From Aliisedimentitalea scapharcae (GTDB lineage: Bacteria > Pseudomonadota > Alphaproteobacteria > Rhodobacterales > Rhodobacteraceae), in assembly GCF_045277565.1 (NCBI RefSeq), contig NZ_CP123584.1, forward strand, positions 930,001 through 994,000: a stretch of DNA of 64,000 nucleotides. The letters run 5' to 3'. The notes beneath the pieces were generated by a model. That model did not search any database. It was not told the DNA's origin and saw only the letters and a program-made list of their open reading frames with translations. Position numbers and translations under genes: made by a program. This document shows, piece by piece, positions 15,831 through 23,853 of the stretch (positions within the stretch are counted from its first letter, which is position 1; the number at the start of each line of letters is the position of its first letter).

Positions 15831-16949
15831 TCAGCCTTGGACCAGCGAAGAAGCCGAGACGACATCCAATCCAAGCGCCGCGCCAACCGCATCATACGTC
15901 AGCTTGCCTGCGTGCACATTCAAGCCATTCAGCAAATGCACATCATCGGCACAGGCTTGCTTCCAGCCTTTGTTGGCCAGGTTCAGCATGAAGGGCAGGG
16001 TGGCATTGCCAAGCGCTTGGGTCGATGTCCGTGCCACGGCTCCGGGCATGTTGGCCACACAATAGTGCATGACACCATCGACTTCATAGATAGGATCGGC
16101 GTGAGTGGTCGCCTTGGAGGTCTCAAAGCAGCCGCCCTGGTCAATAGCAACATCCACCAACGCCGCGCCGGGCTTCATGTCGCTCAGTTGTGCACGAGAT
16201 ATCAGCTTTGGCGCTGCGGCGCCGGGGATCAGAACCGCGCCGATCACCATGTCAGCGTCACGTACCAGCTCGGCGGTGGCACCTGCGGTCGAATACTGGT
16301 TCTTGAATTCACGGCCGAAGACATCATCCAGATACTTGAGGCGCGTCAGTGAGCGGTCCAGGATGGTGACATCCGCGCCCATACCGGCCGCGATTTTGGC
16401 TGCGTGGGTGCCAACAACGCCGCCGCCGATGACAACGACCTTGGCAGGCGCAACACCGGGAACGCCGCCCATAAGAACGCCACGACCGCCATTGGCCTTT
16501 TGCAGGGTCCAGGCCCCAACCTGAGGCGCCAGACGACCGGCCACTTCGGACATCGGTGCCAACAGTGGCAAGCCGCCGCGGGCGTCTGTCACGGTTTCAT
16601 AGGCAATTGCAGTACAACCGCTTTCGAGCAGGTCATGCGTCTGGTCCGGGTCGGGGGCAAGGTGCAGATACGTAAACAGCAGTTGGCCTTCGCGCAGCAT
16701 CTTGCGTTCGACAGCCTGAGGTTCCTTGACTTTGACGATCATGTCGGCGGTGGCAAAGATTTCTTCGGCTGTATCGATGATTGTAGCGCCCGCAGCGACA
16801 TAATCTTCGTCACTGAATCCAGCACCGGTTCCGGCACCCTTTTGGATCAGGGCCGAATGGCCGTGGTTGACGGCTTCGCGCGCGGCGTCAGGCGTCATGC
16901 CGACCCGAAATTCCTGTGGTTTGATTTCTGTAGGGCAACCGATTTTCAT
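15831..16949 (-). CDS. ald: Alanine dehydrogenase
   Basis: A 372-residue NAD-dependent L-alanine dehydrogenase, interconverting alanine with pyruvate plus ammonium. Catalytic K75 (IVKVKEP) and H96 (TYLHLAPD) are present, as are the pyruvate-site R15 (FRVGMTP) and the Rossmann motif VVVIGGGVVGTHAAKIAAGMGADV. Length is typical for the hexameric enzyme. It is transcribed divergently from an Lrp/AsnC gene, a common pairing in which the regulator activates ald in response to alanine. Confidence 0.97.
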   Translation of the reverse strand: MKIGCPTEIKPQEFRVGMTPDAAREAVNHGHSALIQKGAGTGAGFSDEDYVAAGATIIDTAEEIFATADMIVKVKEPQAVERKMLREGQLLFTYLHLAPDPDQTHDLLESGCTAIAYETVTDARGGLPLLAPMSEVAGRLAPQVGAWTLQKANGGRGVLMGGVPGVAPAKVVVIGGGVVGTHAAKIAAGMGADVTILDRSLTRLKYLDDVFGREFKNQYSTAGATAELVRDADMVIGAVLIPGAAAPKLISRAQLSDMKPGAALVDVAIDQGGCFETSKATTHADPIYEVDGVMHYCVANMPGAVARTSTQALGNATLPFMLNLANKGWKQACADDVHLLNGLNVHAGKLTYDAVGAALGLDVVSASSLVQG

Positions 16950-17037
16950 TTTGTGTCTCCTCCGGGGCTTGTTGGATCCAATCTGGGGGAGCTCACGGAA
17001 AATGTGCTGCTTTTTTGAGCAGAATAAAAACGTGCGT

Positions 17038-17054
17038 TTCGAAGAATCTTCGAA
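17038..17054. promoter_or_regulatory. Probable Lrp operator in the ald-lrp intergenic region
   Basis: TTCGAAGA and TCTTCGAA form an exact inverted repeat around a single A. It lies 34 bases before the lrp start and 89 bases before the ald start. AT-rich runs (TTTTTTGAGCAG, AATAAAAA) lie just towards ald. The position fits a dimeric regulator controlling both directions. Confidence 0.6.
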
Positions 17055-17087
17055 TATTTTGACCGTGTCAGCAAGGAGCTTCGCAAA

Positions 17088-17546
17088 ATGTCGTTGGACG
17101 AAACAGATCGTCGCATTCTATCGGTACTACAAAAACAAGGGCGGATTTCCAATGCCGACCTGTCCGAGCGGGTGAATCTCTCTCCGTCGGCCTGTCACAG
17201 GCGGGTGCAAAGGTTGGAGAAGGATGGGTTCATTCGAGATTATGTTGCGTTGCTGGATGCCCGAAAAATGAGCGTTCCAACCACGGTTTTTGTCGAGATC
17301 ACACTATCAGGGCAGGCGGATGAGGTTCTGGATGCCTTTGAAAGGGCAGTGGCACGCATTCCCGATGTGCTGGAATGCCACTTGATGGCCGGAACCGCAG
17401 ATTATGTGCTCAAGGTGGTTGCGGAGAACACCGAAGATTTTGCCCGCATCCACCGCCAGCATTTGTCCCGGCTGCCCGGTGTCGCCCAGATGCAGTCCAG
17501 TTTTGCCTTACGCACGGTGTTCAAGACCACGGCGCTGCCGGTTTGA
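17088..17546 (+). CDS. Lrp/AsnC family transcriptional regulator (likely controls ald)
   Basis: A 152-residue feast/famine regulator. The N-terminal winged helix (LDETDRRILSVLQKQGRISNADLSERVNLSPSACHRRVQRLEKDGFIRDY) binds DNA. The C-terminal RAM domain (from about residue 64) binds amino-acid effectors, with V-L-E-C-H-L-M-A-G-T-A-D-Y as its ligand loop. Its divergent position to ald and the palindrome between them suggest it is the alanine-responsive activator, as AldR-type proteins are elsewhere. Confidence 0.93.
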   Translation: MSLDETDRRILSVLQKQGRISNADLSERVNLSPSACHRRVQRLEKDGFIRDYVALLDARKMSVPTTVFVEITLSGQADEVLDAFERAVARIPDVLECHLMAGTADYVLKVVAENTEDFARIHRQHLSRLPGVAQMQSSFALRTVFKTTALPV

Positions 17547-17550
17547 CTGA

Positions 17551-18405
17551 TCATCCCAACGGCGCAGGGTAAGTGAAGAAAATCAGGTGAACCGCGTTGA
17601 ATGCAAAATGCATCAGCACCGCAACCCACAATCGCCCACTGAACCACAGTCCCAGGCCACAGGCCGCACCCAGCAAGGTGGCTAAACCGGCGATCAGCGG
17701 CCCCCCGGCCAGATGCGCCGCTCCAAAAAGAAGGCTTGCTGACACAATGGCACCAAATGGCCCTATTCGATCAGTCAGGAATTTCTGCAGGTACCCGCGA
17801 AAGAAGGCTTCTTCGACGAGACAGGTTTGAACAAGATTGGCAAACAGGAACAGTCCCGCCCAATGCGGCCAAGACAGGTCTGAATGGATGACACCGAGAC
17901 CTGTGGCCAGGGGGAAAAGCCCGGCCAGAACAAGGAAACTGACCAGCAAGGGGCCCCATCGCACTGCACAATCCCGGGCCAGTAACGCAGGCCAGGCCAG
18001 CAGCAACATCAGAAAGATCTGCGGCTTGTCCAGGTTCAAATGAAGCGAATAGGGAATGGCAAAAGGGCTGGATTGCACGGCGTCCAGACCCACGGCGTTG
18101 GTGAAGCCGGGAACCATGTGCAGAGCAAGCGCCATGGCCCAGCCAATCAAGACCATATGACCAGCAAACGCGATGGCCCCCTTTTGGGTTCGCAAGATCC
18201 AAGCCGCCAGAAGCCCACCGCCGCTCAGAGCGACCGCAGTCGGTGTCATGGCGCCGAATGCCAAGGCCGCACCGCCGGCCAGCATGGCGAGCATGATACT
18301 GCTGCGTGTCATTGCAAAAAAGCCGGTGATCAGGCTGCCCATCAAAAGAAGCCAAGGCAAGGGCAAAGCGGCAATAGCGAATGGGTCAGACATGATGGGA
18401 CTCAA
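17551..18405 (-). CDS. CPBP (CAAX-like) intramembrane metalloprotease
   Basis: A 284-residue polytopic membrane protein with about eight hydrophobic helices and the three CPBP signatures near the C-terminus: VEEAFFRGYLQ (EExxxR, about 194-203), GAAHLAGG and MHFAFNAVH (HxxxN). In this family the glutamates and histidines bind the metal of an intramembrane protease. Bacterial members often act in protein quality control or in self-immunity to peptides. The substrate is unknown. It converges on the Lrp gene with 4 bases between stops. Confidence 0.88.
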   Translation of the reverse strand: MSPIMSDPFAIAALPLPWLLLMGSLITGFFAMTRSSIMLAMLAGGAALAFGAMTPTAVALSGGGLLAAWILRTQKGAIAFAGHMVLIGWAMALALHMVPGFTNAVGLDAVQSSPFAIPYSLHLNLDKPQIFLMLLLAWPALLARDCAVRWGPLLVSFLVLAGLFPLATGLGVIHSDLSWPHWAGLFLFANLVQTCLVEEAFFRGYLQKFLTDRIGPFGAIVSASLLFGAAHLAGGPLIAGLATLLGAACGLGLWFSGRLWVAVLMHFAFNAVHLIFFTYPAPLG

Positions 18406-18722
18406 ATCGCACAGGCAGGCACCTGTCTGTTTCTGGTGAAAGGGTTGTGGGGGTCTGCCCTGGTATCAAGACTGTGTCCTTTGTCTGTGCGCCCGAGATG
18501 GGGGGGGTGATCGCAGTCGAATTATTTGCGGCAGATCAAGGTATGAGGGGTGCAATAGATCAATAATGGATGCGTGTTCTTGGATTCATGTATCGCAAGG
18601 GCGTATTTTCTGGTAGCAATCGCATCTTTGGGCCATAGCGTCAGTGTTGGCATGTTTGTGTGACATTGATCGTTTACAAGGTTGCATTATGTGGTGCGAA
18701 AAAGTTGAAAAGGAAGCAACAG
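18406..18722. other. Intergenic region upstream of ppk2, no gene seen
   Basis: About 317 bases between the divergent CPBP and ppk2 starts, AT-richer than average towards ppk2. It should carry both promoters, but I find no convincing -35/-10 pair. An in-frame GTG at 18660 would extend PPK2 by 21 codons and is less likely than the start chosen. Confidence 0.5.
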
Positions 18723-19640
18723 GTGACAGACGAATTCGAGACCACGACCTTTGACTGGCTTGAGGCCGAGCTTCAAGACACGCTGGACGAAGATTTCGAA
18801 ATCGAATTTGCCGAGCCGATGTTGTCGATGGAGCTGCGCAAGATTTATCGGGCTCAACATCCTGAAATGCTGGATCGCAAGGTCTATTTCCGCAACTTGT
18901 TGCGGTTGCAGGCCGAATTGATCAAGCTCCAGGATTGGGTTATCGAAACTGGCGCCAAGGTTCTGGTGATCATGGAAGGGCGGGATTCGGCAGGCAAAGG
19001 CGGTGTGATCAAACGGATCACCCAGCGTCTGAACCCCCGTGTAGCCCGGGTCGTTGCCCTGCCGGCACCCAACCGGCGCGAACAAAGCCAGTGGTATTTT
19101 CAGCGCTATGTGCCGCATCTGCCAGCAGGCGGCGAGATCGTTCTGTTCGACCGGTCCTGGTACAATCGCGCCGGGGTCGAACGCGTGATGGGATTTGCTG
19201 ACGACACTCAGGTCGAGCAGTTTTTCGAAGATGTTCCCGAATTTGAACGCATGTTGGTGCGGTCGGGGATCATTGTTCTTAAATACTGGTTCTCGATCAC
19301 CGACGAAGAACAGCAGTTGCGGTTCCTGATGCGGATCCATGATCCGATGAAGCAGTGGAAACTGAGCCCGATGGATCTGGAAAGCCGTGTGCGTTGGGAG
19401 CAATACACCAAGGCCAAGGAAGAGATGTTTTCGCGCACCAATATTCCCGAGGCACCGTGGTACATCGTTGAAGGCAACGACAAGAAGCGGGAGCGTTTGA
19501 ATTGCATCGAGCATTTGCTGACGCAGATTCCCTATACAGACGTTGCCAGCGAACGGGTGGCGCTGCCGGACCGGGAGTATAATCCCGACTACGAGCGTCG
19601 GGTGCTGCCTGACGAGTTATATGTCCCCAAGATCTATTGA
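18723..19640 (+). CDS. ppk2: Polyphosphate kinase 2 (PPK2 family)
   Basis: A 305-residue PPK2 that transfers phosphate between polyphosphate and nucleoside di- or monophosphates. The P-loop is E85-GRDSAGKGG and the Walker B/lid region is LFDRSWYNRAGVERVMGF (about 141-158); R117-x-x-x-Q-Q-W-Y-F-Q-R-Y-V-like residues (NRREQSQWYFQRYV) are also typical. The domain is single, so it is a class I or III type. The GTG start follows AAAAGGAAG by a suitable gap and gives the natural MTDEFETTTF beginning. A REP hairpin lies 18 bases after the stop. Confidence 0.93.
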   Translation: MTDEFETTTFDWLEAELQDTLDEDFEIEFAEPMLSMELRKIYRAQHPEMLDRKVYFRNLLRLQAELIKLQDWVIETGAKVLVIMEGRDSAGKGGVIKRITQRLNPRVARVVALPAPNRREQSQWYFQRYVPHLPAGGEIVLFDRSWYNRAGVERVMGFADDTQVEQFFEDVPEFERMLVRSGIIVLKYWFSITDEEQQLRFLMRIHDPMKQWKLSPMDLESRVRWEQYTKAKEEMFSRTNIPEAPWYIVEGNDKKRERLNCIEHLLTQIPYTDVASERVALPDREYNPDYERRVLPDELYVPKIY

Positions 19641-19658
19641 CCTGGAGCTGCGCGCAGC

Positions 19659-19682
19659 GGTGCGTGCAAGCACGCACCCTAC
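19659..19682 (-). repeat. REP-like hairpin with GTAG foot, copy 3
   Basis: On the minus strand it reads GTAG then a perfect 9-bp stem GGTGCGTGC / GCACGCACC with a TT loop. Apart from one loop base it is identical to copy 2, which lies 18.5 kb away beside the RAYT gene. It lies between the convergent ppk2 and marR genes and touches the marR stop. Confidence 0.85.
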
Positions 19683-20200
19683 GGTGTGGGAGCCTCGGAC
19701 TCTGAATCGAGGTTTTGTAGCATACGGCTGAGGAAGCCAGTCAGGGTGACAACGTCTTGGGCGCTGAACCCCTCTAGAAGAGCGCGCTGTCTGGCCAGGG
19801 CTCCTGGCAGGACGCGAGCGTGCAGCTGAGTGCCGCTGGGGGTCAGCGACCAGACCTTGCGCCGGTCGTCGTCTCCCCGCACCTCGGCCAGAACCAGACC
19901 GGAAAGCTGGAGCCGTCGCAGCGAACGGCTGACGGCTGCCTTGTCAATGCCTATGGTGCGGGCCGCGTGGCTGACCGAGCTGCTTGGTTCGCGGGTCAGC
20001 ATGACCAACATGCGCCAATCCATGGCCCCCAGGCCGAATTCCTCCTGATAGAAGCGGGCAGCAGAGCGGGTGAACCGGTTTCCTGCAAAATTCAACAGAA
20101 CCGTGGGGCTTCGGGAAAAGCTGAGCGTTGACGCCGCGGGGCCTGCTTCACCCTCTGTCGGGTGAACGAGAAACATGTCATCGGGCAGATCGTCAGTCAT
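19679..20200 (-). CDS. MarR family transcriptional regulator
   Basis: A 173-residue MarR protein with a winged helix-turn-helix. Key segments are RFTRSAARFYQEEFGLGAMDWRMLVMLTREPSSSVSHAARTIGIDKAAVSRSLRRLQLSGLVLAEVRGDDDRRKVWSLTPSG, with the wing at DDDRRK. The start was set at the ATG after CAGGGGGCACC, 17 codons inside the longest frame. It is divergent from a cytochrome P450, and two copies of a 16-base palindromic site lie between them. It probably represses both and responds to an aromatic or lipophilic ligand. Confidence 0.9.
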   Translation of the reverse strand: MTDDLPDDMFLVHPTEGEAGPAASTLSFSRSPTVLLNFAGNRFTRSAARFYQEEFGLGAMDWRMLVMLTREPSSSVSHAARTIGIDKAAVSRSLRRLQLSGLVLAEVRGDDDRRKVWSLTPSGTQLHARVLPGALARQRALLEGFSAQDVVTLTGFLSRMLQNLDSESEAPTP

Positions 20201-20242
20201 GGTGCCCCCTGTAGGTGAGTTTGAGGGATCGTAAATCAAATG

Positions 20243-20258
20243 TGTTGACATGACAACA
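20243..20258 (+). promoter_or_regulatory. MarR operator, site 1
   Basis: TGTTGACATGACAACA is a near-perfect inverted repeat of TGTTG(A/T)CA. It lies 42 bases upstream of the marR start. Confidence 0.75.
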
Positions 20259-20280
20259 CGTCAGCGGCGATGCTCTCACA

Positions 20281-20296
20281 TGTTGTCATGTCAACA
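20281..20296 (-). promoter_or_regulatory. MarR operator, site 2
   Basis: The exact reverse complement of site 1, centred 38 bases from it and 13 bases upstream of the P450 start. Occupancy would block transcription or ribosome access for the P450 gene. Confidence 0.75.
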
Positions 20297-20308
20297 CGTG
20301 GAGTTCTT

Positions 20309-21490
20309 ATGTCAGATGCCCCGATCTTTGAAATTGATGTGCCCTGTTTCTGGCAGGATCCCTATCCAGACCTGGCGCGGATGCGTGCAGAAGCTCCGAT
20401 TGCTTATGTGCCTCAGCTGGGGGCAATATTGTTAACCCGCCGCGATGATATCTTTATTAACGAGAAGAAAGTCGAAGTTTTCTCCTCGGATCAGCCAAAT
20501 GGTTTGATGACTGTCCTGATGGGCCAAAACATGATGCGCAAGGACGGGGCGGCACATATGGCCGAACGCAAGGCAATCTTTCCCGCGGTTTCGCCAAAGA
20601 CGGTGAATCGTGTTTGGGCCGAACAATTTCGCGCTGCAGCGCAACGGGTTCTGGATGACCTGAAAGACAGCCACAGCGGAGATCTTGTGCGCGATTTTGC
20701 CCTGCCAGTCTCGGCCGAAGCGCTCAAATGCATTACTGGATTGACCAACATGACGGCGGTCCAGATGGACAGGGTCAGCCAGGGCATGATTGACGGGTGT
20801 TCCAATTATTCGGGCGACCCGGTTGTAACGGCGCATTGCAACGACTGTACGGCCGTAATTGATGCTCATATTGATGCAATGATCCCGATTCTGGAGCCCC
20901 GCCCGGATCATTCCCTGCTGTCTGTTCAGCGGCAGGCCGGCCTGTCGGATGCACAGACACGGGCGAATATCAAATTGGCCATCTCAGGTGGACAAAATGA
21001 ACCACGCGATGCAATCGCTGGAACAGCCTGGGCGCTGCTGAAACACCCAGACCAATTGTCTGATGTTCTGAGAGGGCGGGCCACCTGGCTGCAGGCCTTT
21101 GAAGAATACGCCCGGTGGATATCCCCCATCGGGATGTCGCCCCGGCGCGTTGTGCAGGCATATGACTTTGGTGGCGTGACCTTTTCCCCCGAAGACAGGG
21201 TGTTCCTGATGTTTGGGTCGGGAAACCGGGACGAGGCCGTGTTCGACAGCCCCGAAAGGTTCAATATTCACCAGAACTGTAGTGCAGCGATTTCCTTTGG
21301 GGCGGGGCCGCATTTTTGTGCTGGTGCCTGGATCTCGCGGGTGCTGATCGCCGATGTGGCGTTGCCGATGCTGTTTGCACAGTTCCCGAACCTGACGCTA
21401 GATGGGGAAACCAGCTTTGGCGGGTGGGCATTTCGCGGGCCCTTGAGCATGCCCGTTGTGTGGGGAAAGCACGTAAGACCGTCCATGTGA
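20309..21490 (+). CDS. Cytochrome P450
   Basis: A 393-residue soluble bacterial P450. The heme-thiolate loop FGAGPHFCAGAW places the cysteine at residue 337, and the K-helix ExxR is seen in EEYARW. The I-helix reads SGGQNEPRDAIAG, so the usual acid-threonine pair for O2 activation is replaced by N-E. The start at ATG (MSDAPIFEID) follows GTGGAG and excludes a 13-codon extension that would cover the operator. No ferredoxin or reductase gene is adjacent, so electrons must come from elsewhere. The substrate is unknown. Confidence 0.92.
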   Translation: MSDAPIFEIDVPCFWQDPYPDLARMRAEAPIAYVPQLGAILLTRRDDIFINEKKVEVFSSDQPNGLMTVLMGQNMMRKDGAAHMAERKAIFPAVSPKTVNRVWAEQFRAAAQRVLDDLKDSHSGDLVRDFALPVSAEALKCITGLTNMTAVQMDRVSQGMIDGCSNYSGDPVVTAHCNDCTAVIDAHIDAMIPILEPRPDHSLLSVQRQAGLSDAQTRANIKLAISGGQNEPRDAIAGTAWALLKHPDQLSDVLRGRATWLQAFEEYARWISPIGMSPRRVVQAYDFGGVTFSPEDRVFLMFGSGNRDEAVFDSPERFNIHQNCSAAISFGAGPHFCAGAWISRVLIADVALPMLFAQFPNLTLDGETSFGGWAFRGPLSMPVVWGKHVRPSM

Positions 21491-21560
21491 ATGTGGGCTG
21501 CAAAGGCCGGGGGAAAGACCGGGGATGCGAAACACCGGGTCCACAACAGCATAGGGATCA

Positions 21561-21593
21561 AAAAAACAAACCCCCGGGCAAAGCCACGGGGGT
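21561..21593 (-). terminator. Rho-independent terminator of rpsU
   Basis: On the minus strand ACCCCCG and CGGGGGT form a 7-bp stem followed by TTTGTTTTTTT, 40 bases after the rpsU stop. Confidence 0.85.
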
Positions 21594-21632
21594 CGGTAAT
21601 TCTTGTGTGTCCAAAGCTGGAAAAGGGCTCTC

Positions 21633-21839
21633 TTAGAGCAAACCTTCGCGCTGTGCTTTCTTACGTGCCAGTTTACGGGCACGACGGATCGCTTCAGCTT
21701 TCTCGCGCGCTTTTTTCTCGGACGGCTTTTCGAAATGTTGCTTGAGCTTCATTTCGCGGAAGACGCCTTCACGCTGCAGCTTTTTCTTCAGGGCGCGGAG
21801 CGCCTGATCGACGTTGTTGTCGCGAACACTAACCTGCAT
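21633..21839 (-). CDS. rpsU: 30S ribosomal protein S21
   Basis: A 68-residue S21 with the conserved start MQVSVRDNNVDQALRALKKKLQREGVFREMK, then a long basic helix rich in lysine and arginine. S21 binds the small subunit near the anti-Shine-Dalgarno region. AGAAAGGTGGTG lies just upstream of its ATG (minus strand). In Rhodobacterales it is commonly divergent from the COQ9-type gene, as here. Confidence 0.98.
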   Translation of the reverse strand: MQVSVRDNNVDQALRALKKKLQREGVFREMKLKQHFEKPSEKKAREKAEAIRRARKLARKKAQREGLL

Positions 21840-21899
21840 GTGGTTTTCACCACCTTTCTAATTTGAAGTTGCAAGGATTTGCAGGAGCCCGCCCTATAG

Positions 21900-21917
21900 C
21901 AAGTCAGCCCTGACTTG
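21900..21917. promoter_or_regulatory. Palindrome between rpsU and coq9
   Basis: CAAGTCAG and CTGACTTG form a perfect 8-bp inverted repeat around CC. It lies 61 bases from the rpsU start in a short divergent promoter region, so it may be an operator or a 5' hairpin. Confidence 0.4.
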
Positions 21918-22008
21918 TCTATACCGTTTCATGGACCCGTCTGGACAGACGCAGAGCTGTTTTTGGGGGCGACACGCCGTTGTTCAGGCCGCTTATGAGG
22001 AGCCATTT

Positions 22009-22689
22009 ATGTCTTATCACGAAATTCGCGACCAGTTGGTGAATGCGGCGCTGGTGCATGTGGCCTTTGACGGTTGGACGGATGCCACGTTTGACGCAGC
22101 GGTCCAGGATGCCGGGCTCGACGCAAATTTGGCCCGCGCGATTTGTCCCCGAGGTGGGGTCGATCTGGCGCTGGCGTTTCATGCGCGCGGCGATCAGCTG
22201 ATGTTGGAACGCCTTCGGGCGGCGGATCTCAGCCCGTTGCGGTTTCGTGACCGGATTGCCTTGGCGGTGCGGCTTCGGCTTGAAGTGGTGGATGACAAGG
22301 AAGCAGTACGGCGTGGAACGACCTTGTTTGCGCTGCCGGGTTATGCAGCGGATGGTGCCCGGGCGATCTGGGGCACCTGTGATCTGATCTGGAACGAGCT
22401 GGGTGACGGCTCGGACGATCTGAATTGGTACACCAAACGTGGCACCTTGTCGGCGGTATATTCATCGACGGTGTTGTTTTGGCTGGGCGACGACAGCCCG
22501 GACCATCACGCAACCTGGGAGTTCCTGGACCGGCGTATTGATAACGTGATGCAGTTTGAAAAACTGAAGTCTCAGGCGCGTAAGAACCCGCTTCTGAAAC
22601 CGTTTCTGGCGGGCCCGGAATGGCTGGCCAGCCAGATCCGTCGACCTCGATCGCATGATGATCTGCCAGGATCTGTGCGATCGGATTGA
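22009..22689 (+). CDS. COQ9-family protein (ubiquinone biosynthesis)
   Basis: A 226-residue COQ9-like protein. Family features are the short helical N-terminus (VNAALVHVAFDGWTDATFDAAVQDAGLD), the RLRLEVVDDKEAVRRGTTLFALP block and the lipid-binding region IWNELGDGSDDLNWYTKRGTLSAVYSSTVLFWLGDDSPDHHATWEFLDRRIDNVM. COQ9 binds isoprenoid lipids and helps Coq7 hydroxylation in eukaryotes; bacterial homologues are assumed to be similar. The start ATG follows GAGGAGCC and removes a 26-codon extension. Confidence 0.92.
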   Translation: MSYHEIRDQLVNAALVHVAFDGWTDATFDAAVQDAGLDANLARAICPRGGVDLALAFHARGDQLMLERLRAADLSPLRFRDRIALAVRLRLEVVDDKEAVRRGTTLFALPGYAADGARAIWGTCDLIWNELGDGSDDLNWYTKRGTLSAVYSSTVLFWLGDDSPDHHATWEFLDRRIDNVMQFEKLKSQARKNPLLKPFLAGPEWLASQIRRPRSHDDLPGSVRSD

Positions 22690-22807
22690 ATCGGGGCCGC
22701 GTGCGGGCGCTGGCCGGAATGTCGGTTTTCGCGCCTCGTGTGGCGGCGAACCTGTTCAAATTGCGGGCGACCGGTGCTAGGCAGTATCCAAACAAAAGGA
22801 TCCAGCC

Positions 22808-23791
22808 ATGACACAAATGATGCGCGCCGTGGAAATTTCACAACCCGGCGGACCCGATGTTCTGAAACTGACCGAACGCCCGATACCAACAGCGGAACAG
22901 GGCCAGATCGTGATCAAGGTCGCCTATGCCGGTGTGAACCGCCCGGATGCCTTGCAGCGGGCCGGCGCTTATGCCCCACCTCCCGGAGCCAGTGATCTGC
23001 CAGGGCTTGAGGCATCGGGCGAAGTTGTGGCTGTTGGGCCGGGCGTTAGCGACTTTGTCATTGGCGATCAGGTTTGTGGCCTGTTGCCGGGTGGTGGATA
23101 TGCCGAATTTGTTGCAACGCCGGCCGCGCATTGCCTGCCAATTCCTGCGGGCTTGGGCCTGAAGCAGGCTGCATGCTTGCCTGAGACGTGTTTTACGGTC
23201 TGGTCGAATGTGTTCTCACGCGGGGGGTTGACCGCCGGCGAGCGGTTTCTGGTCCATGGTGGGTCTTCAGGGATCGGGACGACGGCGATTCAGCTGGCCA
23301 ACCAGCTGGGCGCGCGGGTGTTTGCCACAGCTGGGTCGGATGAAAAATGCCAGGCCTGCCTGGATTTGGGGGCGGAACGGGCAATCAACTATAAAGAAGA
23401 GGATTTTGTTGCCGTACTGAAGGCTGAAGGTGGGGCCAACCTGATTCTTGATATGGTTGGTGGGGATTATATTCCGCGCAATATCAAAACATTGGCGAAC
23501 GATGGTCGGTTGGTTCAGATCGCCTTTCTGTCAGGTCCCAAGGTCGAACTCAACTTTGCTCAGATCATGACGCGTCGCCTGACCGTCACCGGATCGACCT
23601 TGCGCCCACAGAGCGACCAGGCCAAAGCTGCGATTGCTCAGGATTTGCGCGACGTGGTCTGGCCGTTGATTGAAGCGGGCAAAGTTGCGCCAGTCATGGA
23701 CAGCGAGTTCGATTTGAAGGATGCAGCAGCTGCGCATTCACGGATGGAAAGCTCGGGCCATATCGGTAAAATTGTTCTGAAAGTCGCCTGA
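22808..23791 (+). CDS. NAD(P)H-quinone oxidoreductase (MDR family, PIG3/QOR-like)
   Basis: A 327-residue zinc-free medium-chain reductase. An N-terminal GroES-like domain holds VAYAGVNRPDALQRAG and the LPGLEASGEVVAVG turn. The NADPH Rossmann site is VHGGSSGIGTTAIQLANQLGARVFATAGSDEKC (about 149-181). The ending HIGKIVLKV is typical. It reduces quinones or alpha,beta-unsaturated carbonyls by one- or two-electron transfer. It lies about 120 bases after coq9 and a GC hairpin follows. Confidence 0.93.
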   Translation: MTQMMRAVEISQPGGPDVLKLTERPIPTAEQGQIVIKVAYAGVNRPDALQRAGAYAPPPGASDLPGLEASGEVVAVGPGVSDFVIGDQVCGLLPGGGYAEFVATPAAHCLPIPAGLGLKQAACLPETCFTVWSNVFSRGGLTAGERFLVHGGSSGIGTTAIQLANQLGARVFATAGSDEKCQACLDLGAERAINYKEEDFVAVLKAEGGANLILDMVGGDYIPRNIKTLANDGRLVQIAFLSGPKVELNFAQIMTRRLTVTGSTLRPQSDQAKAAIAQDLRDVVWPLIEAGKVAPVMDSEFDLKDAAAAHSRMESSGHIGKIVLKVA

Positions 23792-23796
23792 CATCA

Positions 23797-23836
23797 CACG
23801 CCCCGGATTACGCCTCGGCGGGCGATCCGGGGCGTG
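23797..23836. terminator. 12-bp hairpin between convergent genes
   Basis: CACGCCCCGGAT (23797-23808) pairs exactly with ATCCGGGGCGTG (23825-23836) between the convergent quinone reductase and DUF2189 genes. T-tracts are absent on both sides. Confidence 0.5.
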
Positions 23837-23853
23837 ATCGGATGTTGGTAAGG

